This document shows positions 52,869 to 61,742 of a DNA stretch of 64,000 bases, one piece after another. The stretch is from an uncultured Eubacteriales bacterium. Its GTDB lineage: Bacteria; Bacillota; Clostridia; Christensenellales; Aristaeellaceae. The stretch is from contig CACZLE010000009.1 of assembly GCA_902781945.1 (NCBI GenBank), forward strand, positions 1-64,000, in the 5' to 3' direction. A program made the position numbers and the translations under genes. Under the pieces are notes generated by a model. It ran no database searches. It saw nothing but the letters and a program-made list of their open reading frames with translations, and was not told the origin of the DNA. Position 1 is the stretch's first letter, and every line of letters starts with the position of its first letter.

Positions 52869-54692
52869 ATGGCAGATATCAAACTCACCATCAACGGCAA
52901 AGAATGCACCGCCCCTGCCGGCAGCACGATCCTGGAAGCGGCGGATCTCAACAATATCCACATCCCGCGGCTGTGCTATCTGCCGGGCATCCACAAATAC
53001 GGGGCCTGCCGCATCTGCGTGGTGGAGCAGGTGAGCCCGCCCGCCCGCAATTTGCAGGCCGCCTGCGTGGTGGCCGCCCGGGACGGCATGGTCATCGAAA
53101 CCAACAGCCCCCGGGTGCGCATCGCCCGCAAGGCCATGTACGAGCTGCTTTTGTCCAACCATGATCAAAACTGCCTCACCTGCTCCCGCAACCAGGACTG
53201 CGAATTCCAGGCCCTGGGCCGGGAGCTGGGGGTGGAGCGCTCTCCCTACGAGGGCGCAAGGAACGTGCTGCCCCTGGATGTCAGCCAGTCCATCACCCGG
53301 GATCCCAACAAGTGCATCCTGTGCCGCCGCTGCGTCAGCGTGTGCCGCAATATCCAGACCACCGCCGTGCTGACGGCGGAGAACCGCGGCTTCCAGACGG
53401 TCATCACCCCGGGCTTCGGCCTGCCCATCGGCAATACGGCCTGCACCTTCTGCGGCCAATGCGTTGTGGTGTGCCCCGTGGGAGCTTTGAAAGAAACCAG
53501 CCACAAGGACCGGGTGCTGGACGCCCTGGCGGACCCGAAAAAATACGTGGTGGTGCAGCCCGCGCCCGCCGTGCGCGTGGGCATCGGCGAGTGCTTCGGC
53601 CTCCCCGCGGGCAGCTGCGAGACGGGCCGTTTGGCCGCCGTGCTGCGGCGCATGGGCTTTGACGCGGTGTTTGACACCAACTGGAGCGCCGATCTGACCA
53701 TCATGGAGGAGGGCACGGAATTCCTGGAGCGCTTTAAGAGCGTCCTTTCCGGCGGCGACGCCACCCTGCCCATGATGACCAGCTGCTCTCCCGGCTGGAT
53801 CCAGTTCATTGAGCACAATTTCTCGGATCAGCTGGACCACCTGTCCACCTGCAAGTCTCCCCATGAGATGTTCGGCGCGGTGATCAAGAGCTATTACGCC
53901 AAGAAGATCGGCAAAAAGCCCGAGGATATGTACGTGGTCTCCGTCATGCCCTGCACGGCCAAAAAGACCGAGTGCGCCCGGCCGGAGCTGCAAAACGACG
54001 GCGTGCCCAACGTGGACGCCGTGATCACCACCCGGGAGCTGGGGGATATGATCAAGGCCATGGGCATCGATTTCCTGTCCCTGCCCGAGGAGGAGTTTGA
54101 CGCGCCCCTGGGCCTGTCCTCCGGCGCGGCGGATATCTTCGGCGTCACCGGCGGCGTCATGGAGGCTGCCCTGCGCACGGTGTATGAGATCATCACGGGC
54201 CGCGAACTGCCCTTCCCCAATCTGCACGTGTCGCCCATCGTGGGCCTGGAGGAGATCCGGGAGGCCACCATTAAGCTCGAGAACGTCAAGCCCGAGTGGC
54301 AGGCGGCGGAGGGCTTCGAGGTGCGCATCGCCGTCACCAGCGGCTATGCCGGGGCGCGCAAGCTCATGAACCAGATCAAGGAAGGAAAATCGCCCTATCA
54401 CTTCATCGAGGTCATGGGCTGTCCCGGCGGCTGCATCACCGGCGGCGGCCAGCCCCGGCCCCGGCAGGATATCAATATCGTGCGGCAAAAGCGGCTGGAG
54501 GCCATCTATGGCGAGGACGAGCGCAAGCCCCTGCGCAAATCCCATGAAAATCCGGCCCTGCTGGCCTTCTATCAGGAGTGGGGCCAGCCCGGCTGCCATG
54601 CCTCCCATGAATATCTGCACACCCATTATGTCCCGCGCGGCAAATATAACGGCCTGACGGAGGAAGACTTTGTGGTCAAGGCCCAGGGCTGA
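52869..54692 (+). CDS. hydA: [FeFe] hydrogenase catalytic subunit HydA
   Basis: 607 aa. Clusters in order: [2Fe-2S] (C36, C47, C50, C66), His-ligated [4Fe-4S] (H98, C102, C105, C111), two ferredoxin-type [4Fe-4S] (C149-C159 and C192-C202), then the H-cluster domain: L1 TSCSPGW (C306, S307), L2 MPCTAKK (C362), L3 EVMGCPGGC (C518, C522), and a C-terminal small-subunit-like domain (540-600). The L1 motif is usually TSCCP; Ser occupies the second position. It reduces protons with electrons from HydB/HydC and ferredoxin. AGGAGG precedes the start. No maturases (HydEFG) lie in this window. Confidence 0.95.
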   Translation: MADIKLTINGKECTAPAGSTILEAADLNNIHIPRLCYLPGIHKYGACRICVVEQVSPPARNLQAACVVAARDGMVIETNSPRVRIARKAMYELLLSNHDQNCLTCSRNQDCEFQALGRELGVERSPYEGARNVLPLDVSQSITRDPNKCILCRRCVSVCRNIQTTAVLTAENRGFQTVITPGFGLPIGNTACTFCGQCVVVCPVGALKETSHKDRVLDALADPKKYVVVQPAPAVRVGIGECFGLPAGSCETGRLAAVLRRMGFDAVFDTNWSADLTIMEEGTEFLERFKSVLSGGDATLPMMTSCSPGWIQFIEHNFSDQLDHLSTCKSPHEMFGAVIKSYYAKKIGKKPEDMYVVSVMPCTAKKTECARPELQNDGVPNVDAVITTRELGDMIKAMGIDFLSLPEEEFDAPLGLSSGAADIFGVTGGVMEAALRTVYEIITGRELPFPNLHVSPIVGLEEIREATIKLENVKPEWQAAEGFEVRIAVTSGYAGARKLMNQIKEGKSPYHFIEVMGCPGGCITGGGQPRPRQDINIVRQKRLEAIYGEDERKPLRKSHENPALLAFYQEWGQPGCHASHEYLHTHYVPRGKYNGLTEEDFVVKAQG

Positions 54693-54704
54693 TATCCATT
54701 TGCG

Positions 54705-54742
54705 CAGGCCGCTGCATTCCCCGTGGGCAGCGGCCTGTTTTT
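54705..54742 (+). terminator. Terminator of the hydrogenase operon
   Basis: Eleven-base stem CAGGCCGCTGC/GCAGCGGCCTG, followed by five T. Confidence 0.9.
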
Positions 54743-54768
54743 CCTTTGCGCTGTTGCTCCTTCTCTGA

Positions 54769-54797
54769 TTGACGAAACCTCTCTTTTTTACTATAAT
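54769..54797 (+). promoter_or_regulatory. Promoter of nadK-nfnAB
   Basis: TTGACG (54769-54774), 17-nt spacer, TATAAT (54792-54797), 29 nt before the NAD kinase start. Confidence 0.78.
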
Positions 54798-54826
54798 GAT
54801 GAAAACCACGTAAAACGGGGAGAATT

Positions 54827-55630
54827 ATGCAGTTTTTGATGTATCCCAACCCCGCGTCCGAGGAGGCGCGCGCCCTTTCCGCCATGCTGGCCCAGCGACT
54901 TTTGCGGGAGGGGCAGCAGGTGTGCGCGGCGGATCAGCCGGAATTGGCGGATATCGCCGTGGTGCTGGGCGGAGACGGCACGGTGCTGCGGGCCATTCGC
55001 GCCCTGCAGGTGGATAAGCCCATCTGGGCCATCAATTGCGGCCATCTGGGATATCTGACGGATTGCCAGAAGGAAAACGCCATGCAGGGATTGGATAAGA
55101 TCCTGCAAAGTGAATTCCACCTGGAATACCGCACGCGCCTGGGCGGCACGCTGATGAACGGGGTGCGGGTATCGGCCCTCAACGAGATATTGTTCCATCG
55201 CGGTGCCTGCGTGCACACGCTGGAGATGGAGGTGTCCGTCAACGGCAGCCTGGCCCTGCGCTACCGGGGCGACGGCCTGATCCTGTGCACGCCGTCCGGC
55301 TCCACGGCCTATAATCTGTCGGCGGGCGGCCCGGTGCTGATGCCGGAGATGGAGCTCATGGCCATGACGCCCATCTGCGCCCAATCTCTGTCCGCCGTGC
55401 CCATTGTGGTGTCCTCCCACGATCACGTGGTGGTGCGCTGGTATATGTCCAACCGGGACGGTCAGGAGGAGAGGCCCGACCTGACGGCGGACGGCCAGGA
55501 AAAATATTTGCTGCCCCTGGAGGGCACCCTGGATATGAACGGGGAATTGCCTCCCGTGGCCCTGGTGCGCACGGAGGAAAACGATTTTTACAGACGCTTG
55601 CAGCATCGCATGCATTGGAATGCGGAATAG
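54827..55630 (+). CDS. nadK: NAD kinase
   Basis: 267 aa. The catalytic GGDGT (VVLGGDGTVLRAI) and the NE(I/L) and TPSGSTAY motifs, with the DG dinucleotide following YRGDG, are complete. It phosphorylates NAD to NADP with ATP or polyphosphate. It is followed after 8 nt by nfnA, so the NADP pool and the enzyme that reduces it are made together, a sensible coupling. GGGGAG precedes the start. Confidence 0.95.
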   Translation: MQFLMYPNPASEEARALSAMLAQRLLREGQQVCAADQPELADIAVVLGGDGTVLRAIRALQVDKPIWAINCGHLGYLTDCQKENAMQGLDKILQSEFHLEYRTRLGGTLMNGVRVSALNEILFHRGACVHTLEMEVSVNGSLALRYRGDGLILCTPSGSTAYNLSAGGPVLMPEMELMAMTPICAQSLSAVPIVVSSHDHVVVRWYMSNRDGQEERPDLTADGQEKYLLPLEGTLDMNGELPPVALVRTEENDFYRRLQHRMHWNAE

Positions 55631-55638
55631 GAGAGCCT

Positions 55639-56478
55639 ATGAATCGGATCATTGAAAAAACGCCGCTCAACCCCACCGTCACCCGCATGGTGGTGGAAGC
55701 CCCGCTGGTGGCCCGGAAGGCCGAGCCCGGCCAGTTCATCATCCTGCGCACCCATGAGGACGGCGAGCGCATCCCCCTCACAGTGGCGGATTTTGACCGG
55801 GAAAAGGGCACCGTCACCATCATTTTCCAGATCGTGGGCGCCACCACGGAGAAGCTCAACCACCTGAACGCCGGAGACATGATCCACGATTTCGTGGGTC
55901 CCCTGGGCCGCGCCACCGAAACCGAGGGCCTTAAAAAAGTGGCCGTGGTGGGCGGCGGCGTGGGCTGCGCCATCGCCTGGCCGGTGGCCAAAAAGCTCCA
56001 CGACCAGGGCTGCGAGGTGCACAGCATCATCGGCTTCCGCACCCGGGATCTGGTGATCCTGGAGGATGAATTCGCCCGGGTGTCCGATCAGCTGCGCCGC
56101 GTCAGCGACGACGGCAGCTGGGGCGACAAGGGCCTGGTGACGGACGCCCTGCGGGAATTGCTGGAAGCAGGCGAGCGCTATGACGAGGTGATCACCATCG
56201 GCCCCCTGCCCATGATGAAGTTCGTGTGCAAGTTGACCCGGGAATACGATGTCAAAACCGTGGCCAGCATGAATTCCATCATGATCGACGGCACCGGCAT
56301 GTGCGGCTGCTGCCGCCTGACCGTGGGGGGCAAGGTGCGCTTCGCCTGCGTGGACGGCCCGGATTTTGACGGCCATCAGATCGATTTTGACGAGGCCATG
56401 GCGCGCGCCACCAGCTATCGGGAGTTTGAGCGCCATGCCCATGAGGAAGCCTGCAATCTGTTCCGGGAGGTGCGCTGA
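55639..56478 (+). CDS. nfnA: NfnA: FAD/[2Fe-2S] subunit of NADH-dependent ferredoxin:NADP oxidoreductase
   Basis: 279 aa of the ferredoxin-NADP reductase/dihydroorotate dehydrogenase electron-transfer (PyrK/SudB) family. Flavin part up to residue 95, nucleotide part with VAVVGGGVGCAIAW, and a C-terminal [2Fe-2S] motif GTGMCGCCRLTV...CVDGP. With NfnB it couples NADH and reduced ferredoxin oxidation to NADP reduction, or the reverse. ATG 55639 has AGGAG upstream. The gene order nfnA-nfnB, 2 nt apart, supports the name over sulfide dehydrogenase or a GltD partner. Confidence 0.88.
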   Translation: MNRIIEKTPLNPTVTRMVVEAPLVARKAEPGQFIILRTHEDGERIPLTVADFDREKGTVTIIFQIVGATTEKLNHLNAGDMIHDFVGPLGRATETEGLKKVAVVGGGVGCAIAWPVAKKLHDQGCEVHSIIGFRTRDLVILEDEFARVSDQLRRVSDDGSWGDKGLVTDALRELLEAGERYDEVITIGPLPMMKFVCKLTREYDVKTVASMNSIMIDGTGMCGCCRLTVGGKVRFACVDGPDFDGHQIDFDEAMARATSYREFERHAHEEACNLFREVR

Positions 56479-56480
56479 AC

Positions 56481-57869
56481 ATGCCCAATATGATCAAGAC
56501 CAAATATCCCATGCCCACCCAGAGCCCGGAGGCGCGCATTTGCAATTTTGAGGAAGTGGCCCTGGGCTACGGCCTGGAAACGGCGCAGCTGGAGGCCCAG
56601 CGGTGCCTGAACTGCAAAAACCAGCCCTGCGTCAGCGGCTGTCCCGTGCAGGTGCACATTCCCGATTTCATTCGCCTGATCGTCAAGGGGGACATGGAGG
56701 GCGCCTATCAGACCATCGCCCAGACCAACGCTTTGCCCGCCGTCTGCGGGCGCGTGTGCCCCCAGGAAAGCCAATGTGAAAAGCATTGCGTCCGGGGCCT
56801 GCGGGATGAGCCCGTGGCCATTGGCCGCCTGGAGCGTTTCGCGGCGGATACCCATAACGCCCGGGAGGCGGAGAAGCCCCCAAAGCCCGCCTCCAACGGC
56901 CATAAGGTGGCGGTGGTGGGCAGCGGACCCTCCGGCCTGGCCTGCGCGGGGGACCTGGCGCGGCTGGGCTACCAGGTCACGGTGTTCGAGGCTCTGCATC
57001 GGGCGGGAGGCGTGCTGGTGTACGGCATTCCGGAGTTCCGTCTGCCCAAGGCCATCGTGCGCCGGGAGATCGACACCCTGCAGGCGCTGGGGGTGGAGAT
57101 CAGCACCAATACCGTCATCGGCAAGACCATCACCGTGGACGAACTGATGACCGAATATGGCTATGAGGCCGTCTTTGTGGGCTCCGGCGCGGGATTGCCC
57201 AAATTTATGAGCATCCCCGGCGAAACCCTCAAGGGCGTCTATTCCGCCAATGAATTCCTCACCCGCGTGAACCTGATGCGCGCCTCCGTGCCCGGCAGCG
57301 ATACGCCGGTTCAGCTGGCGAAGCACGTGGCCGTGGTGGGCGGCGGCAACGTGGCCATGGACGCGGCCCGGTGCGCACGCCGTCTGGGGGCCGAGGTCAC
57401 GGTGGTCTATCGCCGCACCCGGGATGAATTGCCCGCCCGGCTGGAGGAGGTGGAGCACGCCATGGAGGAGGGCATCGTGTTCAACTTCCTCACCAATCCC
57501 GTGGAAGTGCTGGGGGATGAGAACGGCTGGGTGAAGGCCATCCGCTGTCTTAAAATGGAACTGGGCGAGCCCGACGCCAGCGGACGCCGCCGCCCGGTGG
57601 CCATTCCCGGCAGTGAGCACGATCTGCCCATGGACGCCGTCATCATGGCCCTGGGCACCTCGCCCAACCCCCTGATCCGCGATACCACCAAGGGCCTGGA
57701 AACCCAGCGCTGGGGCGGCATCATTGCCGAGGAAGGCACAGGCAAAACCAGCCGCGAGGGCGTATATGCCGGCGGCGACGCAGTGACCGGCGCGGCCACG
57801 GTGATATTGGCCATGGGCGCGGGCAAGCAGGCCGCCGCGGCCATCCATCAGTATATTCAAAGCAAATAA
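56481..57869 (+). CDS. nfnB: NfnB: FAD/[4Fe-4S] subunit of NADH-dependent ferredoxin:NADP oxidoreductase
   Basis: 462 aa, GltD-like. N-terminal cysteines CLNCKNQPCVSGCPV and CGRVCPQESQCEKHC bind two [4Fe-4S] clusters; VAVVGSGPSGLACAGDLA binds FAD and VAVVGGGNVAMDAARCA binds NADP(H). It is the bifurcating subunit of Nfn. It resembles the C-terminal half of the HydB-like fusion (555-1027 of that protein), which is the only other GltD-type domain in the window. A terminator follows. Could be annotated glutamate synthase small subunit, but no GltB gene is present. Confidence 0.9.
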   Translation: MPNMIKTKYPMPTQSPEARICNFEEVALGYGLETAQLEAQRCLNCKNQPCVSGCPVQVHIPDFIRLIVKGDMEGAYQTIAQTNALPAVCGRVCPQESQCEKHCVRGLRDEPVAIGRLERFAADTHNAREAEKPPKPASNGHKVAVVGSGPSGLACAGDLARLGYQVTVFEALHRAGGVLVYGIPEFRLPKAIVRREIDTLQALGVEISTNTVIGKTITVDELMTEYGYEAVFVGSGAGLPKFMSIPGETLKGVYSANEFLTRVNLMRASVPGSDTPVQLAKHVAVVGGGNVAMDAARCARRLGAEVTVVYRRTRDELPARLEEVEHAMEEGIVFNFLTNPVEVLGDENGWVKAIRCLKMELGEPDASGRRRPVAIPGSEHDLPMDAVIMALGTSPNPLIRDTTKGLETQRWGGIIAEEGTGKTSREGVYAGGDAVTGAATVILAMGAGKQAAAAIHQYIQSK

Positions 57870-57876
57870 TATGAAA

Positions 57877-57902
57877 GCCCCGCTTCCCGGCGGGGCATTT
57901 TT
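57877..57902 (+). terminator. Terminator of nadK-nfnAB
   Basis: GCCCCGC, short loop, GCGGGGC, then ATTTTT. Confidence 0.88.
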
Positions 57903-57949
57903 ATGCCTTTTATGGGATCATCGAACATAAAAATGAATTATTTGCGGAC

Positions 57950-57978
57950 TTGTTTATGCATTCTTCTTTTGCTATAAT
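57950..57978 (+). promoter_or_regulatory. Promoter of the glutamate fermentation operon
   Basis: TTGTTT (57950-57955), 17-nt spacer, TATAAT (57973-57978), 30 nt before the first gene. No B12 riboswitch fits in the leader, which is too short. Confidence 0.7.
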
Positions 57979-58007
57979 ATGGATGGAAAAATGCCAGGGA
58001 GGGCAAT

Positions 58008-58532
58008 ATGAACGGCATGGGACGGATCCATCTGTATACCGGCTGTGGAAAAGGCAAAACCACGGCGGCGGTGGGCTTGACCGTGCGCCTGATCGGAAGG
58101 GGCGGCGCCGTTGTTTTCGCGCAGTTTTTGAAGGGTGAAAACAGCGGCGAGCGGGCCGTGCTGGCAAAGCTTCCGGGGGTGGACCTGCTGCCCGTGCCCG
58201 ACGAAATCAAATTCGTGTTCCAGATGACCTCCCGGGAAAAGGAAGCCTGTGCGCAAGGGGCGCATGGGCAATTTTTGCGTGCCTGCGAGGCTGCGGCGCA
58301 TGCCGACCTGCTGGTGCTGGACGAGATATTGGACGCCATCGAAACCGGCATGCTGGCGGAGGATGCGGTGCTGGACTATCTGCGCCATAAACCCGCCTCC
58401 CTGGAGGTGGTGCTGACGGGCCGCCGGGCTTCGGACACGCTCAAGGAGCTGGCGGATTACGTCATGCGGGTGGACAGCGAAAAGCATCCCTACGAGCGGG
58501 GCTTGCCCGCCCGGGAAGGGATCGAGTTTTAA
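58008..58532 (+). CDS. cobO: Cob(I)alamin / cob(I)yrinate adenosyltransferase (CobA/BtuR family)
   Basis: 174 aa. The P-loop YTGCGKGKTTAAVGL, VVFAQFLKG and LLVLDEILDAI motifs identify the CobA/CobO/BtuR adenosyltransferase, which transfers the adenosyl group of ATP to cob(I)alamin or its precursors. GGGAGGG precedes the ATG; a second ATG three codons on is possible. It heads the operon containing adenosylcobalamin-dependent glutamate mutase, so it likely supplies that coenzyme. Confidence 0.93.
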   Translation: MNGMGRIHLYTGCGKGKTTAAVGLTVRLIGRGGAVVFAQFLKGENSGERAVLAKLPGVDLLPVPDEIKFVFQMTSREKEACAQGAHGQFLRACEAAAHADLLVLDEILDAIETGMLAEDAVLDYLRHKPASLEVVLTGRRASDTLKELADYVMRVDSEKHPYERGLPAREGIEF

Positions 58533-58541
58533 GGAGAATTT

Positions 58542-59387
58542 ATGCGGCAAATATCTGCGGAGACCATCCGGAAAAAGGTCTATGATCTGATTTTGCAGGC
58601 CAGCTATCACATCGGCGACGATGTATGCCGCGCGGTGTCGGAGGCCCGGGAAAAGGAGCCTTCGCCCGCGGGACGCGCCGTGCTGGGCCAATTGCTGGAT
58701 AATTACGCCATCGCCCGGGAGGAAAACGTGGCCATCTGCCAGGATACCGGCATGTGCGTCATCTTTCTGGAGATCGGCCAGGACGCGCACGTCACGGGCG
58801 GCGATCTGAACGAAGCCCTGAATCAGGCGGTGCATGACGCCTACACCGAGGGCTACCTGCGCAAAAGCGTGGTGCGCGATCCCCTGTATCAGCGGGAGAA
58901 CACCCGGGACAACACCCCCGCGGTGGTTCACACCCGCATTGTGCCGGGCGAAAACATCGACATCCTGGTGACGCCCAAGGGCTTTGGCAGCGAAAACATG
59001 TCCCGCATCAAAATGCTGGTGCCCGCCGACGGCGAGCAGGGCGTTATCGATTTTGTGGTGGACGCCGTGCGCCAGGCCGGGCCCAATCCCTGCCCGCCGG
59101 TCATCGTGGGCGTGGGCATCGGCAGCACCATGGAGGGCGCGGCTCTCATGGCCAAGCGCATGACAGCCCGTTCCCTGGATGCGCCCAACCCCGATCCCCG
59201 CTATGCCGAACTGGAGCAAAAAATATTGAAGCGCATCAACGCCCTGGGCATCGGCCCGGCGGGCATCGGCGGGCGCTGCACCGCCCTGGCGGTGAACATC
59301 ATGACCGCGCCCACCCATATCGCGGGCATGCCCGTGGCGGTCAACCTGTGCTGCCACGCGGCCCGTCACGCCCACGCGGTGCTGTAA
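58542..59387 (+). CDS. Class I hydro-lyase alpha subunit, probable mesaconase
   Basis: 281 aa of the Fe-S hydro-lyase (fumarase/tartrate dehydratase class I) alpha family. Conserved cluster and active-site blocks CQDTGMCVIFLEIG, VVRDPL and GPAGIGGRCTALAV are present, including the cysteines expected to hold the [4Fe-4S] cluster. By sequence alone it would be called fumarase alpha. Its place between the B12 gene and glutamate mutase, with methylaspartate ammonia-lyase downstream, argues for mesaconate hydratase ((S)-citramalate forming). The two-subunit form is known in glutamate-fermenting clostridia. Confidence 0.9.
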   Translation: MRQISAETIRKKVYDLILQASYHIGDDVCRAVSEAREKEPSPAGRAVLGQLLDNYAIAREENVAICQDTGMCVIFLEIGQDAHVTGGDLNEALNQAVHDAYTEGYLRKSVVRDPLYQRENTRDNTPAVVHTRIVPGENIDILVTPKGFGSENMSRIKMLVPADGEQGVIDFVVDAVRQAGPNPCPPVIVGVGIGSTMEGAALMAKRMTARSLDAPNPDPRYAELEQKILKRINALGIGPAGIGGRCTALAVNIMTAPTHIAGMPVAVNLCCHAARHAHAVL

Positions 59388-59400
59388 AGGAGGGAAGAAA

Positions 59401-59967
59401 ATGGCCGCGATCCATATCGATTTGCCCTTGACCCCGGAAAAGGTGGCTTCCCTCCGCGCGGGAGACGAAGTGATATTCAATGGCGTGCTCTATACCGCCC
59501 GGGACGCCGCCCATAAGCGCCTGGTGGCCTGTCTGGACGAGGGCCGCCCCCTGCCCTTCGACGTGCGGGGACAGCTGATCTATTATGTGGGCCCCGCGCC
59601 CGCCTCTCCCGGCCATGCCGTGGGCTCCGCCGGCCCCACCACCAGCTATCGCATGGACGCCTACGCCCCCCGCTTGCTGGATGAGGGCCTGCTGGGCATG
59701 ATGGGCAAGGGCAAGCGCAGCCCCGCCGTCATTGACAGCATGAAAAAGAACGGCGCGGTGTATTTCGGCGCGGTGGGCGGCGCGGCGGCGCTGATCGCCC
59801 GCTGCATCGTGAAGAGCGAAGTGATTGCTTATGAGGACCTGGGCGCGGAGGCCATTCATCGCTTCACCGTCCGGGATTTCCCCGCCCTGGTGCTCATCGA
59901 CAGCCAGGGAAACAATTTGTACGAAATCGGTCCCAAACAATATCAAACGGAGGAACAAAATGGCTGA
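59401..59967 (+). CDS. Class I hydro-lyase beta subunit, probable mesaconase
   Basis: 188 aa, matching the fumarase/TtdB class I beta subunit. [43 protein letters not shown] and the [16 protein letters not shown] segment are standard. It must pair with the alpha subunit just upstream (13-nt gap) and overlaps glmS by 8 nt. AGGAGGGAAGAAA precedes the ATG. The mesaconase versus fumarase assignment rests on context. Confidence 0.9.
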   Translation: MAAIHIDLPLTPEKVASLRAGDEVIFNGVLYTARDAAHKRLVACLDEGRPLPFDVRGQLIYYVGPAPASPGHAVGSAGPTTSYRMDAYAPRLLDEGLLGMMGKGKRSPAVIDSMKKNGAVYFGAVGGAAALIARCIVKSEVIAYEDLGAEAIHRFTVRDFPALVLIDSQGNNLYEIGPKQYQTEEQNG

Positions 59968-60385
59968 GAGAAGAATGGTGCTGGGCGTGATCGGCGCGGA
60001 CGTGCATGCCGTGGGCAATCAGATTTTGAATTATGCTTTTACCGAGGCGGGCTTTTCCGTGGTGAACCTGGGCGTCATGGTATCCCAGGAGGAATTCATC
60101 GAGGCTGCCATCGAATCGGATGCCAAGGCCATCGTGGTGTCCTCCCTTTACGGCCATGGCGAACTGGATTGCCGGGGCCTGCGGGAAAAGTGCGACGAGG
60201 CCGGTCTCAAGGGCATTTTGCTTTATGTGGGCGGCAACATCGTGGTGGGCAAGCAGCCCTTTGAAGAGGTGGAAAAGCGCTTCAAGGCCATGGGCTTTGA
60301 CAAGGTGTTCGGCCCCGGCACTCCGCCGGAGGTCACCATTGAGGCCCTGAAAAAGGACTTCGAGCTCCTGGAGGCCCAGGCATGA
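59960..60385 (+). CDS. glmS: Glutamate mutase small (S) subunit
   Basis: 141 aa cobalamin-binding domain with the DxHxxG motif ([11 protein letters not shown]), whose histidine replaces the lower ligand of cobalt. Length matches GlmS/MutS of clostridial glutamate mutase (about 137 aa). Forms the active enzyme with GlmE, converting L-glutamate to (2S,3S)-3-methylaspartate. ATG 59960 follows GGAGGAACAAA; the frame is open upstream inside the beta subunit gene but that part is not used. It overlaps glmL by 4 nt. Confidence 0.95.
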   Translation: MAERRMVLGVIGADVHAVGNQILNYAFTEAGFSVVNLGVMVSQEEFIEAAIESDAKAIVVSSLYGHGELDCRGLREKCDEAGLKGILLYVGGNIVVGKQPFEEVEKRFKAMGFDKVFGPGTPPEVTIEALKKDFELLEAQA

Positions 60386-61740
60386 AGCCCGTGCTGCTGG
60401 TGGACTTCGGCTCCACCTATACCAAGGCCACGGCGGTGGAGGCCGAAAGCGGAAAGCTTATGGGCACCGCCCAAAGCTATACCACCGTGGAGCAGGATAT
60501 CTCCCTGGGCCTGGAAAAGGCGCTGGCAGAACTCAAGGGCCAGACGGGCGCGTTGGAATATGAGAAGCGCTATGCCTGCTCCTCCGCCGCGGGCGGCCTG
60601 CGCATGATCGCCAGCGGCCTGGTGCCCAGCCTCACCAGCGAGGCGGCCAAGCGGGCGGCTCTCGGCGCGGGAGCCAAGGTGATCCGGACCTACGCCTACG
60701 AGCTCACCGAGGACGACACGGCGGAGATCGCCGCCCTGGCTCCGGATATCCTGCTGCTGTGCGGCGGCACCGACGGCGGCAATTCCGCCTGCGCCCTGCA
60801 TAACGCCGAGGCCATCGCGTCCATCGATCGGGATTTCCCTGTGGTGGTGGCCTGCAACCGGGCCTGCGCCCGAAAGTGCGCGGAGATATTGACGGCGGCG
60901 GGCCGGGAGGCCATCGTCACCGAAAATGTCATGCCCCAGTTCAATTCCCTCAACATCGAGCCCTGCCAGAAGGTGATCCGCGAGGTGTTCCTGCGCCGCA
61001 TCATCCAGGCCAAGGGCCTCAGCCGCATGCATGAATTGATCTCCGGCATCCTGATGCCCACCCCCGCGGCGGTCTTGCAGGCCCTTACCGTGCTCAGCGA
61101 AGACCTGGGGGAGCTGTGCGCCGTGGATCTGGGCGGGGCCACCACGGATATCTATTCCATCACCGAGGGCCTGCCCACCAAGGCGGGTACGGTGCTGCGG
61201 GGCCTCCCCGAGCCCTACGCCAAGCGCACGGTGGAGGGGGATATCGGCATGCGGTATTCCGCGAACGGCGTGCTGGAGGCCGTGGGCCTCAAGCGACTGT
61301 GCAGCAATGCCGATATCACCGAGGAGCAAATGACCGCCTGGCTTGCCCGCATCCAGGAGGATAAGGGCATCCTGCCTCGGGAGCCCTGGGAACAGCAGGC
61401 GGATTTCGCCCTGGCCGCCACCGCCATCGAGGTGGGCCTGGCCCGGCACGCAGGGGAAATCGAGCCGGTATATACACCCATGGGCCTGGCCTACCAGCAG
61501 ACCGGCAAGGATCTGACCCGCGTGAAGCAAATATTGCTCACCGGCGGCGCACTGATCCATACCGGCAAGGCGGCGGAACTGGCCCAGAAGGCCATGGCCA
61601 CCACCTTCTATCCCAGTTCCCTCATGCCCCGTCAGGCTCAGGCCGTGGTGGACCGCCATTACATCCTGTCGGCCATGGGGCTGCTCAGTCAATATGATCG
61701 TACTTTGGCAAAAACCATGATGATAAAGGAGCTTTTGTGA
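60382..61740 (+). CDS. glmL: Glutamate mutase MutL/GlmL, reactivase-like ATPase
   Basis: 452 aa of the actin/hexokinase-like MutL family. The phosphate-1 motif [15 protein letters not shown] and the late [13 protein letters not shown] (phosphate 2) are clear. MutL sits between the mutase S and E genes in known operons and is thought to reactivate the inactivated B12 enzyme with ATP, although direct proof is limited. Start overlaps the glmS stop (ATGA). Position and family leave little doubt about the name. Confidence 0.93.
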   Translation: MKPVLLVDFGSTYTKATAVEAESGKLMGTAQSYTTVEQDISLGLEKALAELKGQTGALEYEKRYACSSAAGGLRMIASGLVPSLTSEAAKRAALGAGAKVIRTYAYELTEDDTAEIAALAPDILLLCGGTDGGNSACALHNAEAIASIDRDFPVVVACNRACARKCAEILTAAGREAIVTENVMPQFNSLNIEPCQKVIREVFLRRIIQAKGLSRMHELISGILMPTPAAVLQALTVLSEDLGELCAVDLGGATTDIYSITEGLPTKAGTVLRGLPEPYAKRTVEGDIGMRYSANGVLEAVGLKRLCSNADITEEQMTAWLARIQEDKGILPREPWEQQADFALAATAIEVGLARHAGEIEPVYTPMGLAYQQTGKDLTRVKQILLTGGALIHTGKAAELAQKAMATTFYPSSLMPRQAQAVVDRHYILSAMGLLSQYDRTLAKTMMIKELL

Positions 61741-61742
61741 TT

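Noticed and set aside
56481-57869. Glutamate synthase small subunit (gltD)
   Set aside because: No gltB is adjacent, and the nfnA-type partner lies 2 nt upstream, so NfnB is the better name.
57903-58007. Cobalamin riboswitch before the adenosyltransferase gene
   Set aside because: The promoter lies 30 nt from the start codon, leaving no room for a structured leader, and no B12-box-like sequence was seen.
58542-59967. Fumarase as the sole reading of the two-subunit hydro-lyase
   Set aside because: Sequence alone allows it, but the genes sit inside a glutamate mutase/methylaspartate ammonia-lyase operon, where mesaconase is the missing activity.
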